Positions 34,375 to 41,615 of a stretch of 64,000 bases of DNA are shown here, piece by piece; position 1 is the first letter of the stretch, and the number at the start of each line of letters is the position of its first letter. The stretch is from Bin94 sp965205005 (GTDB lineage Bacteria > Gemmatimonadota > Gemmatimonadetes > Longimicrobiales > Gaopeijiaceae): contig OZ242028.1 in assembly GCA_965205005.1 (NCBI GenBank), positions 4,030,001-4,094,000 on the forward strand, in the 5' to 3' direction. The notes below the pieces were generated by a model, which worked only from the letters and a program-made list of their open reading frames with translations, did not search any database and was not told the DNA's origin. The position numbers and the translations under genes are program-made.

Positions 34375-34614
34375 ATGATCGGAACGCTGTTGACATTCCT
34401 GGCCATGGGCATCGTCAGCATTGTGGTTGTCTGGATCGTCCTCTCGGTGATCGGAGCCCTCCTGGGGCTCACGGCGGGGATCGCCGGCTTTCTCCTCTGG
34501 AAGGTCGTGCCGGTCATGTTCGTCGGCTGGTTCGTGCTCAAGGTCCTCGCCCGCGTCCGGCGCGGGCCGGGAGCCCTGTCGTCGGCCGACCGCCAGTGGC
34601 TGGAGGGCGAATAG
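34375..34614 (+). CDS. Small two-helix membrane protein
   Basis: 79 residues from ATG 34375: one long hydrophobic run to about residue 55 (MIGTLLTFLAMGIVSIVVVW, then a second helix VVPVMFVGWFVLKVLARV) and a short polar tail SADRQWLEGE. The frame is open from TTG 34291, but the upstream part is Gly/Pro-rich and not protein-like. Purine-rich GGGGGAGG lies directly before the ATG, rather close. It may be co-transcribed with the sigma operon. Family not recognised. Confidence 0.65.
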   Translation: MIGTLLTFLAMGIVSIVVVWIVLSVIGALLGLTAGIAGFLLWKVVPVMFVGWFVLKVLARVRRGPGALSSADRQWLEGE

Positions 34615-34631
34615 AGCCCTCCCGGGCACCG

Positions 34632-35807
34632 TCAGCGACGGGGCGGCAGCGTCTCGATCGTCCGCAGGAGGTTCTCGCCGATCGCCGTCAGCGATCTGGC
34701 CGCGCGCGACTCGGGCGCTGAGAGCACGGTCGGCCGTCCCTCGTCGCCCGCCAGTCTGACCGCGATGTCGAGCGGCACCCTTCCCAGGAACGGGATCGAC
34801 AGCTCGCGGGCCAACTCCTCGCCGCCGCCGCGCCCGAACAGATCCACGACCTCGTCCGATCCGGGAATCCGGAAGCCGCACATGTTCTCCACGACGCCGA
34901 GCACGCGCGTGTTGACCCGCTCGAACATCTTGACGCCGCGCCGCACGTCGCCGGTCGCCACTTTCTGGGGCGTCGTGACCATGACGGCGCCATCGAGATC
35001 GACCGTCTGCACCAGGGACAGCTGCGCATCCCCCGTGCCGGGCGGCATGTCCACGATCATGAGGTCCAGCTTGCCCCAGGCCACCTGTTCCATGAACTGC
35101 TTGAGGATGCCGGCGATGAGCGGCCCGCGCATGATCGCGGGCTGGGCGCGCTCGAGGAGGAAGCCGAGGCTCATGAGGCGGACACCGTGCGACTCCAGCG
35201 GCTCGATCATCTCCGACCCCTTGGCACCGGACACGGCGGGCCGCCGCTTCTCGCCGAACATGACCGGGATGTTCGGTCCGTAGATGTCGGCGTCCAGCAG
35301 ACCCGTGGCCATGCCCCGGGCGGCGGCGCAGGCCGCCAGGTTGGTCGCGACCATGGACTTGCCGACTCCGCCCTTTCCGGAGCTGATCGCGATGATCCGA
35401 CTGACTCCGGGCAGGATGCCCGGCTTTGGCGTCGGAGGCGGTACGGAGCCCGGCTGGAGTCCCGGTCGCCCGGGCGCCGCTGCGGGCCGGCCCGCGGCTG
35501 GCGGCGCGCGGCCGGCCGCCTGGCGCTGGCCCTCCGGCGGCGTCTGGGGCAGGCGAACGTCCACCTTCACACTGGTGACGCCCTCCACTGCCTCGGCGGT
35601 GGCCCGCGCGCGCCGCACCAGCACCCCGGGATCGCCCCGGCGCAGCGCGAACGCGAAGCGGGCATTGCCCTGCGAATCGACCGTCACCGCAGTGACCTGA
35701 CCGCCGTCGACCACGTCCTGTCCCGTCGCCGGGTTCACGACGCCGGTCAACGCCCTGGTCACTGCGGCGACAAGTCCGTTCCGGCTCATTCCGGGCTCAG
35801 ATGGCAT
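34632..35807 (-). CDS. Mrp/NBP35 family Fe-S carrier ATPase
   Basis: 391 residues. N-terminal DUF59/MIP18-type domain (about 10-95: AAVTRALTGVVNPATGQDVV), a Pro/Ala/Gly-rich linker (about 100-130), and a deviant Walker A P-loop SSGKGGVGKSMVATNLA. Family sequence continues LLDADIYGPNIPVMFG and VDMPPGTGDAQL. In ApbC/Mrp a C-x2-C pair after ENM bridges an Fe-S cluster between subunits; here the sequence is ENMCGFRIPGSDEV, with one Cys only. Cluster carriage may differ. Starts: ATG 35807 (overlaps the NifU-like gene by 11 bp) or ATG 35789. It follows the NifU-like gene on the same strand, which fits an Fe-S role. Confidence 0.9.
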   Translation of the reverse strand: MPSEPGMSRNGLVAAVTRALTGVVNPATGQDVVDGGQVTAVTVDSQGNARFAFALRRGDPGVLVRRARATAEAVEGVTSVKVDVRLPQTPPEGQRQAAGRAPPAAGRPAAAPGRPGLQPGSVPPPTPKPGILPGVSRIIAISSGKGGVGKSMVATNLAACAAARGMATGLLDADIYGPNIPVMFGEKRRPAVSGAKGSEMIEPLESHGVRLMSLGFLLERAQPAIMRGPLIAGILKQFMEQVAWGKLDLMIVDMPPGTGDAQLSLVQTVDLDGAVMVTTPQKVATGDVRRGVKMFERVNTRVLGVVENMCGFRIPGSDEVVDLFGRGGGEELARELSIPFLGRVPLDIAVRLAGDEGRPTVLSAPESRAARSLTAIGENLLRTIETLPPRR

Positions 35808-36027
35808 CTACCGTCAGCACCTCGGGCACGGACGCCCTCAGCCGCCGTTCGATCCCTTCCTTGAGCGTGAGCATGGAAATCGGACACGCCTCGCAGGCTC
35901 CCATCAGGCGGACCTCGACCCTGCCCTGATCCGCGTCCCAGTTCACAAGCTCGACGTCACCATCGTCCATGCGGATGGCGGGACGAATGGTCTCGAGGAT
36001 CTCTTCGATCCGCTCTATGGTACTCAT
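35797..36027 (-). CDS. NifU C-terminal-domain protein (Nfu-type Fe-S scaffold)
   Basis: 76 residues, the minimal Nfu fold that transiently holds a [4Fe-4S] cluster for delivery to apoproteins. The cluster motif C-x2-C is in GACEACPISMLTL, and the N-terminal helix IERIEEILETIRPAIRMDDG matches the family. ATG 36027. Its stop overlaps the mrp start, and both lie in one transcript. The 221 bp up to the divergent pruA gene contain no promoter I can define; only GC-rich sequence is visible. Confidence 0.93.
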   Translation of the reverse strand: MSTIERIEEILETIRPAIRMDDGDVELVNWDADQGRVEVRLMGACEACPISMLTLKEGIERRLRASVPEVLTVDAI

Positions 36028-36248
36028 TCTCCGTCCAGGTCACGGGCGCGGAGCCAGACCGGGTTGCGGGTGATGGCGGTCGCGACGCCCACGGAAGGTA
36101 CCGCGCGCGTTTCCGGGGCGTCAATGCACGGACGGCGCTTGTGGGCGCGGGCGGTTGCGCGTGCGGGCCGCCCGCGTGAAATTGCGTGCGATTCCGGCCG
36201 TCGCGTACAGCCGGAACGCTCCCGCCAACCACCAATCCCGCCAGGCCC

Positions 36249-37877
36249 ATGTCCGGAACCTTTCGCGTGCCCGCCCCCGTCAACGAACCCGTCCACTCCT
36301 ATGCCCCCGGCACGCCCGAGAGGGCGGAACTCAAGGCCGCCCTTGGCCGCGTCGCCGCAGAGGAGGTCGAGATCCCCGTCATCATCGGGGGGAAGCGCCT
36401 CCGTACGGGGGACGTCCACGAAATCCGCGCGCCGCACGACCATGGGCTCCTTCTGGGCACGTGGCACGCAGCGGGTCCGGAGGAAGCGCGTGCGGCGATC
36501 GCCAACACCATCGAAGCGCAGCGCGAATGGGCATCCTGGCCCTGGGAGGACCGTGCCGCGGTCTTCCTGAAGGCGGCCGAGCTTCTGGCGGAGACCTGGA
36601 GGTCGACCCTCAACGCCGCGACGATGCTCGGGCAAAGCAAGAACCCCTTCCAGTCCGAGATCGACGCCGCCTGCGAGATCGTGGACTTCTACCGGTTCGG
36701 CGCCCACTTCGCGGACCGCATCTTCGAGCATCAGCCCATCTCGGAGAGGGGCGTCTGGAACCGGATCGAGTACCGCCCCCTGGAAGGCTTCGTCTACGCG
36801 ATCAGCCCCTTCAACTTCACCGCGATCGGCGCCAACCTGGCCGGAACTCCCGCAATGGTGGGGTGCGGCGTGCTCTGGAAGCCGTCGAAGCACGCGGTGC
36901 TGTCGGGCTACCACACGTACAGGCTGCTCGAAGAGGCGGGACTCCCTCCCGGGGTGATCAACTTCGTGCCGGGCGACCCGGTCGGGATCACCGAGGCCGC
37001 GATGAACCACCCGGACTTTGCGGGTCTGCATTTCACGGGTTCCACGGGGGTCTTTCAGTCGCTCTGGAACACCGTCGGCAGGAACATCGCGCGCTACAGA
37101 TCCTACCCGCGGCTTGTCGGCGAGACGGGTGGCAAGGACTTCATCGTGGCCCACCCGTCAGCCGACCGCGCCGCGCTCAGCACCGCGATCGTGCGCGGCT
37201 CCTTCGAGTACCAGGGCCAGAAGTGTTCCGCCGCCTCCAGGGCATATGTGCCGCAGTCGGTCTGGAATGAGATACGAGACGACCTGATCGAGGAGACCAA
37301 CGAGCTGACGATGGGGGCGCCGACCGATTTCCGGAACTTCGTCAATGCGGTGATCGACAAGGGCGCCTTCCGTACGATTACGGGCTACATCGACCGGGCC
37401 GCGGCGAGCGCCGACGCCGACGTGATCGCCGGCGGCGAGTACTCGGACGCGGACGGGTTCTTCATCCGGCCGACGCTCATCGAGGCCAGGCGGCCGGACC
37501 ACGAGGCGATGTGCGACGAGATCTTCGGCCCCGTGATGTCGATTTACGTGTACCCCGACAACGCCTGGTCCGAGCTGCTCGGGATCGTCGACCGGACGTC
37601 GCCGTACGCGCTGACCGGGGCGGTTTTCTCCCAGGACCGGCGCGGCGTGCGCGACGCACTGCACGTCCTGCGCAACGCCGCCGGCAACTTCTACATCAAC
37701 GACAAGCCCACCGGGGCGGTGGTCGGGCAGCAGCCCTTCGGCGGCGGCAGGGCGTCGGGGACGAACGACAAGGCCGGCTCGGTGTTCAACATCATGCGCT
37801 GGCTCACCCCGCGGACGATCAAGGAGACGATGGTCCCGGCGACGAGCGTCGGCTATCCGTCCATGGAAGAGGAGTAG
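36249..37877 (+). CDS. pruA: L-glutamate gamma-semialdehyde dehydrogenase (1-pyrroline-5-carboxylate dehydrogenase)
   Basis: NAD-dependent aldehyde dehydrogenase that completes proline degradation to glutamate. 542 residues from ATG 36249, the usual length for the P5CDH type. Catalytic Glu in YPRLVGETGGKDF, catalytic Cys in YQGQKCSAASRAYV, and the binding sequence GNFYINDKPTGAVVGQQPFG characteristic of P5C dehydrogenases. A longer frame from 36186 adds 21 non-conserved residues. No putA-type proline dehydrogenase is in the window, so the two steps are separate proteins. It converges with the PLP gene 18 bp away. Confidence 0.95.
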   Translation: MSGTFRVPAPVNEPVHSYAPGTPERAELKAALGRVAAEEVEIPVIIGGKRLRTGDVHEIRAPHDHGLLLGTWHAAGPEEARAAIANTIEAQREWASWPWEDRAAVFLKAAELLAETWRSTLNAATMLGQSKNPFQSEIDAACEIVDFYRFGAHFADRIFEHQPISERGVWNRIEYRPLEGFVYAISPFNFTAIGANLAGTPAMVGCGVLWKPSKHAVLSGYHTYRLLEEAGLPPGVINFVPGDPVGITEAAMNHPDFAGLHFTGSTGVFQSLWNTVGRNIARYRSYPRLVGETGGKDFIVAHPSADRAALSTAIVRGSFEYQGQKCSAASRAYVPQSVWNEIRDDLIEETNELTMGAPTDFRNFVNAVIDKGAFRTITGYIDRAAASADADVIAGGEYSDADGFFIRPTLIEARRPDHEAMCDEIFGPVMSIYVYPDNAWSELLGIVDRTSPYALTGAVFSQDRRGVRDALHVLRNAAGNFYINDKPTGAVVGQQPFGGGRASGTNDKAGSVFNIMRWLTPRTIKETMVPATSVGYPSMEEE

Positions 37878-37895
37878 CGCGCTTCAGGCTCGCCG

Positions 37896-39098
37896 TCAGG
37901 CCGTCATCGCCGCGGGCTGGCGCGTCGCGGCGGCGACCGCGCGGCTGAAGTCCGCCTTCAGGTCGTCGACGTCCTCCAGACCGACCGAAATGCGCACGAA
38001 TCCGTCCGGGATGCCCAGTTCGTCACGCTCCGACGGACTCAGGTCCACGTGGGAGGTGTGGCGCGGCTGGGAGACCAGGGTCTCGACGCCCCCGAGCGAG
38101 GGAGCCGGGGCGGCCAGCCGCAGCGCCGCGAAGAACCGGTCCGCGGCCGCGCCGCCCCCTTCGAGAACGATGGACACCATGCCGCCGTAGCCGTTCAGCA
38201 GGCGGGTGGCGAGCGCGTGATCCGGGTGAGCGGGCAGGCCTGGATGGATCACCTCGCGGACGCCGCTCAGCCCGGTGAACCACTCGGCGAGCTGGAGTGC
38301 GGTGCGGTTGTGCCGCTCCATCCTCGCGGGGAGCGTGCGCATGCCGCGCTCCAGGAGCCACGCCGTCTGCGGGTCGATCGAGCCTCCGTACAGCTTCATC
38401 ATTCCGGTGATCTTCCGGATCAGTTCCGCGCTGCCCGCGACGACGCCCGCGATGAGGTCCGAGTGTCCGCCGAGGTACTTGGTGGCGGAGTGGATGACCG
38501 CGTCCACGCCGTGCTCGGCCGCGCGAATGTTCATCGGCGTCGCGAAGGTCATGTCAGCCGCCAGGATCGCCCCCGCCCCGCGCGCGGCGTCGCGCGCCGG
38601 CGCGATGTCGAACACGCGGAGCGCGGGATTCGTGGGCAGCTCGATCAGCACCACGCGGGTGGCGGGCGTGACGGCGCGGCCCCACGCACCCGGGTCGGCG
38701 GGGTCGACGAACGTGGTCGTGATGCCGCGCCGGGGGAGCTCGTGGGAGAGGAGCGCCCACGTCGCGCCGTAGAGGTGGCGGCTGGCCACGACATGGTCCC
38801 CCTGCCCCGCGGCAGCGAGGAGGGTCATGGAGATGGCCGCCATCCCGCTGGACAGCGCCAGCGCCGCGTCCGTCCCCTCCAGTGCGGCGACCCTGGCGGC
38901 GACGGAGCGCTGGTTGGGGTTGTTGCCGTAGCGGCTGTACAGGAGATCGATCCCGTCTTCGGGGCCCGCCCAGTGGAATGTCGAACTGCGTACGATCGGG
39001 GCCACGACGGGGGCGCCCGGCCGTGGCTCGGGCTGGCCGGCGTGCACCGCCTGCGTGGCCGGAGCGAGTGGCTTGTCCCCCGTTCCATCGGTCCTCAT
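37896..39098 (-). CDS. Second Cys/Met metabolism PLP enzyme (cystathionine gamma-synthase family)
   Basis: 400 residues, a paralogue of the protein at 21614-22798. PLP-binding lysine in VIHSATKYLGGHSDLIAG; N-terminal TQAVHAGQPEPRPGAPV and YSRYGNNPNQRSVAARVAALEG; C-terminal FVRISVGLEDVDDLKADF. Differences from the first copy in the substrate region (SRYGNNPN versus ARLQNPT) suggest a different reaction; which one I cannot tell. It is the last gene of a minus-strand series from lepA, 36 bp after the STAS-like gene. Confidence 0.88.
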   Translation of the reverse strand: MRTDGTGDKPLAPATQAVHAGQPEPRPGAPVVAPIVRSSTFHWAGPEDGIDLLYSRYGNNPNQRSVAARVAALEGTDAALALSSGMAAISMTLLAAAGQGDHVVASRHLYGATWALLSHELPRRGITTTFVDPADPGAWGRAVTPATRVVLIELPTNPALRVFDIAPARDAARGAGAILAADMTFATPMNIRAAEHGVDAVIHSATKYLGGHSDLIAGVVAGSAELIRKITGMMKLYGGSIDPQTAWLLERGMRTLPARMERHNRTALQLAEWFTGLSGVREVIHPGLPAHPDHALATRLLNGYGGMVSIVLEGGGAAADRFFAALRLAAPAPSLGGVETLVSQPRHTSHVDLSPSERDELGIPDGFVRISVGLEDVDDLKADFSRAVAAATRQPAAMTA

Positions 39099-39134
39099 TG
39101 CGCCGTCTCCCTGCGTTGAGTGGTGGAGTGCATT

Positions 39135-39737
39135 TTACTGTGTCCGCGCCAGCGCGCTCAGCGCAGCCGTGCCTCCGTTGCCGCTGCGGTACGCCAGCCG
39201 CCGTCTCGCGAGCCCCCGCACCAGGGGCTCTCCCCGGTCGCCCAGCACCCCCGCCAGGTCACGGGGGCCGATCCGTTCGCGGCGCTCCAGCGTGTCCCAG
39301 GCCCTGCGCTCCTCGGCGGTGGCCGGTCCGAGGAGCTGGAACCCGCCCCCGACGTCGCAGACGGCCGCCAGGCCGTGCCTTCCCAGCACCTCCTCGACCG
39401 CGTGACGGTGCATGTCGCCGACGGCGCGAAACAGAAAGAACACGTTGCCGGGCCGGTCGGGTCCCTGGTAGAGCAGGAGCAGCTTCGCCACCACCTCATC
39501 CGCGCAACTGAAGTCGAGGATGCGGATGCGCGTGAAGTCGATCAGCAGCACGAAGGGCGACAGGGACATCCGGGCGAGCCGTTGCTCGATCACCTGCCTG
39601 ACCGCCCGTCCGGTCGGCCGCGTCACCAGGTTGGGCCCGCGCGACACGATCGTATCGGCAACGATCGCCGCCACATCGATGGTGACCGGCCCGTTTCGCC
39701 CTTCGGCCCGGCCCCCGTGATCCCGCCGCTCAGCCAT
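39135..39737 (-). CDS. STAS-like (DUF4325-type) protein
   Basis: 200 residues. The central part (about 60-120) has the STAS-like pattern LLIDFTRIRILDFSCADEVVAKLL, that is, strand, D-F-S turn and helix. The serine in DFSCAD sits where anti-sigma antagonists are phosphorylated. N- and C-terminal extensions are Arg-rich. It overlaps the 3' end of the STAS/ATPase gene by 8 bp and probably acts with it. Regulatory role inferred from the fold and neighbour, not shown. Confidence 0.65.
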   Translation of the reverse strand: MAERRDHGGRAEGRNGPVTIDVAAIVADTIVSRGPNLVTRPTGRAVRQVIEQRLARMSLSPFVLLIDFTRIRILDFSCADEVVAKLLLLYQGPDRPGNVFFLFRAVGDMHRHAVEEVLGRHGLAAVCDVGGGFQLLGPATAEERRAWDTLERRERIGPRDLAGVLGDRGEPLVRGLARRRLAYRSGNGGTAALSALARTQ

Positions 39738-40617
39738 CGACTCTCTCCGGGAGAACGATGTTGATCTGGGCGCCGGGGAACCCGGGCAGACCGTCGATGA
39801 CCGGGGGGCTGGGGTGCCAGGACGGGCTGTCCGCGATGCGGGCCTTGCCGCTGCGGATCGAGACGAGCCCCTGCCAGCGGGAGACCTGTTTCCGGATCTG
39901 CTGGATGCCCTGCCCCCGGCCGGTGTCCGGAAAACGCGTAAGTCCCATGAGAAACGCGGCCTCCAGGGCGGTTACGTCCCCCCAGCGATCGCCGAACCGC
40001 GCCGCATGTTCCTTCGCCAGCGAAGCGCGAAAGCCCCGTCCCACGTCGGAAACGGCGATCACCAGCACCTGCCGGCCCAGCCGGCGGGTCCAGTTGTAGC
40101 GTTGCGCCGCGACCCAGCCCGGCCCCTCCGCGTGCTCCACGATGTTCTGGCACACCTCGGACAGGATCACCGAGAACTGGACCACCGCGGCCGCCGGATA
40201 GTGAAGGGTCCGGGAGAGGATCGCGCCGGCCCGCGACTGCACCCGGTCGACGACCTCGTGCACGTCGGAGTTGGTGGTGATCGCGGTGATCTCCAGAAGC
40301 ACGTCTGACGATCGCGCGGGGGTGCGCCGGACCCGCTGGTGCGGGGGATGGAACACGCCGGCGGCGGCGCGCGGAAAATCCATCCGGTCCAGGTAGCCGA
40401 TCACGTCGCCGCCGGTGGGCAGCGACAGACGCGGCACGGCACCGTTCGCGGAGGCGACCTGCCCGGCGCAGAGAAGCGCCAGCATCCCGTTGGGATCGAC
40501 CCATCGGAGGCGCCGCGCGTCGAACAGTATCGGCCCCGGGCCGCAGGCGGCGACCTCCGCGAACACCGCGTCGACGTTCCGGTAGTCGAGCGAAGACGGG
40601 ATCTCGACGATCCGCAT
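39730..40617 (-). CDS. STAS domain fused to a GHKL (anti-sigma-type) ATPase domain
   Basis: 295 residues from ATG 40617. Residues 1-90 look like a STAS fold (ILFDARRLRWVDPNGMLALL), with P-N-G at 42-44 where a phosphorylatable D-S-x-G is usual. Residues 145-290 are a histidine-kinase-like ATPase of the SpoIIAB/RsbW kind: N box SEVCQNIVEHA (N158), G1 box DVGRGF (D191), G2 box GRGQGIQQIRK. Antagonist and kinase domains are normally on separate proteins that bind each other, so this is an unusual fusion. It starts 1 nt after the PfkB kinase stop, and its end overlaps the STAS-like gene. A longer upstream frame (to 40899) is antisense noise over the kinase gene. Confidence 0.75.
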   Translation of the reverse strand: MRIVEIPSSLDYRNVDAVFAEVAACGPGPILFDARRLRWVDPNGMLALLCAGQVASANGAVPRLSLPTGGDVIGYLDRMDFPRAAAGVFHPPHQRVRRTPARSSDVLLEITAITTNSDVHEVVDRVQSRAGAILSRTLHYPAAAVVQFSVILSEVCQNIVEHAEGPGWVAAQRYNWTRRLGRQVLVIAVSDVGRGFRASLAKEHAARFGDRWGDVTALEAAFLMGLTRFPDTGRGQGIQQIRKQVSRWQGLVSIRSGKARIADSPSWHPSPPVIDGLPGFPGAQINIVLPERVDG

Positions 40618-40618
40618 G

Positions 40619-41596
40619 TCAGTGCGAACGCCACGGCGGACGGGGGCCCTTGCCGGCCAGCAGATCACGGGTCCGGGAGGCGCCGCTGCAGCCCAGCTTG
40701 CACCTTGCCAGGGCTTGAGCGTACGAGATCGCCGTGCGCCGGCCGGCCCCGGCGAGGACTCCGGAGAAGAATGCGGCGCCCCAGACGTCGCCACACCCCG
40801 TGGGGTCGCCGGACGGCGCACCCGGGGTGGTCGCGTACTCGCACACGGCGGGCTCGCCGTCCTCTCGCGCCGCAAGGACCTGCACGCCCCGGCTCCCACG
40901 GGTTACCGCGATCATGCGCGCGCGCCTCCCGAAGGCCCTGGCGGCCGCTGAATGGGCGTCGGGTGCGCCCCGGGAGAATAGCGCGAATTCGTCTTCATTC
41001 ATCTGCACGGTATCGAAGCATCCAGCCCACTCCCCGCAGGACCGAAGATAACGGGGGCTGCGGCGTCCGTCGCTCTCCACGCCCAGGAAGAGCGAGTGAA
41101 GATCGGCGTGCGTGGGCCCGTCGAACGCGTCGCGCATGCGTCTCGCCCCGGCCAGGGTCAACTCCATTCCGGAGATGAAGTTCACGTAGAGGGCGTCGAG
41201 GCCGGGTAGAAATCCCCCCACTTCGCCTGGGCTCCAGCCGGGGACGCCACCGCGCAGGAACTCGACCCGATCGGCGCTGGTGGAGTACCGCAGTTCGACG
41301 CGGTTGTTGGGCTCCGGGACCGCCCGCAGGAGGCGCGTGTCGCCCACGCGGGCGTGGGAGAGGATGTACCGGGTGCCTGTCGCGCGCAGATCACGCCCGA
41401 TTTTCACGATCGGCACAACGATCCAGCCCGCAGGCAACGACACCTCGAAAGCCGCGAGCGCATACCCGATTCCACCCCATGACCGCACCGGCTCGCGCAT
41501 CCCCGGGCGCCGGATCGTGTCGCGGACCAGGGTGCCGAGCACTCCGAGCCGCCTTGGGGCACCAGGGCGCTCCCCGGGCCGCCCCCGCATGTTCAC
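40619..41596 (-). CDS. PfkB family carbohydrate/nucleoside kinase
   Basis: 325 residues. The C-terminal PfkB signature with the catalytic base reads GDPTGCGDVWGAAFFSGVL (family D-T-x-G-A-G-D). N-terminal part RRLGVLGTLVRDTI, then VRSWGGIGYALAAF in place of the usual GG-x-x-x-N-xA substrate loop. The substrate is unknown. The start is GTG 41596 or ATG 41590. lepA lies 19 nt upstream and the STAS/ATPase gene begins 1 nt downstream, so the kinase may be tied to that regulatory pair. The C-terminal tail ends in Arg/Pro residues. Confidence 0.82.
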   Translation of the reverse strand: MNMRGRPGERPGAPRRLGVLGTLVRDTIRRPGMREPVRSWGGIGYALAAFEVSLPAGWIVVPIVKIGRDLRATGTRYILSHARVGDTRLLRAVPEPNNRVELRYSTSADRVEFLRGGVPGWSPGEVGGFLPGLDALYVNFISGMELTLAGARRMRDAFDGPTHADLHSLFLGVESDGRRSPRYLRSCGEWAGCFDTVQMNEDEFALFSRGAPDAHSAAARAFGRRARMIAVTRGSRGVQVLAAREDGEPAVCEYATTPGAPSGDPTGCGDVWGAAFFSGVLAGAGRRTAISYAQALARCKLGCSGASRTRDLLAGKGPRPPWRSH

Positions 41597-41615
41597 CGGC
41601 GCGGCCTGTCACCCT

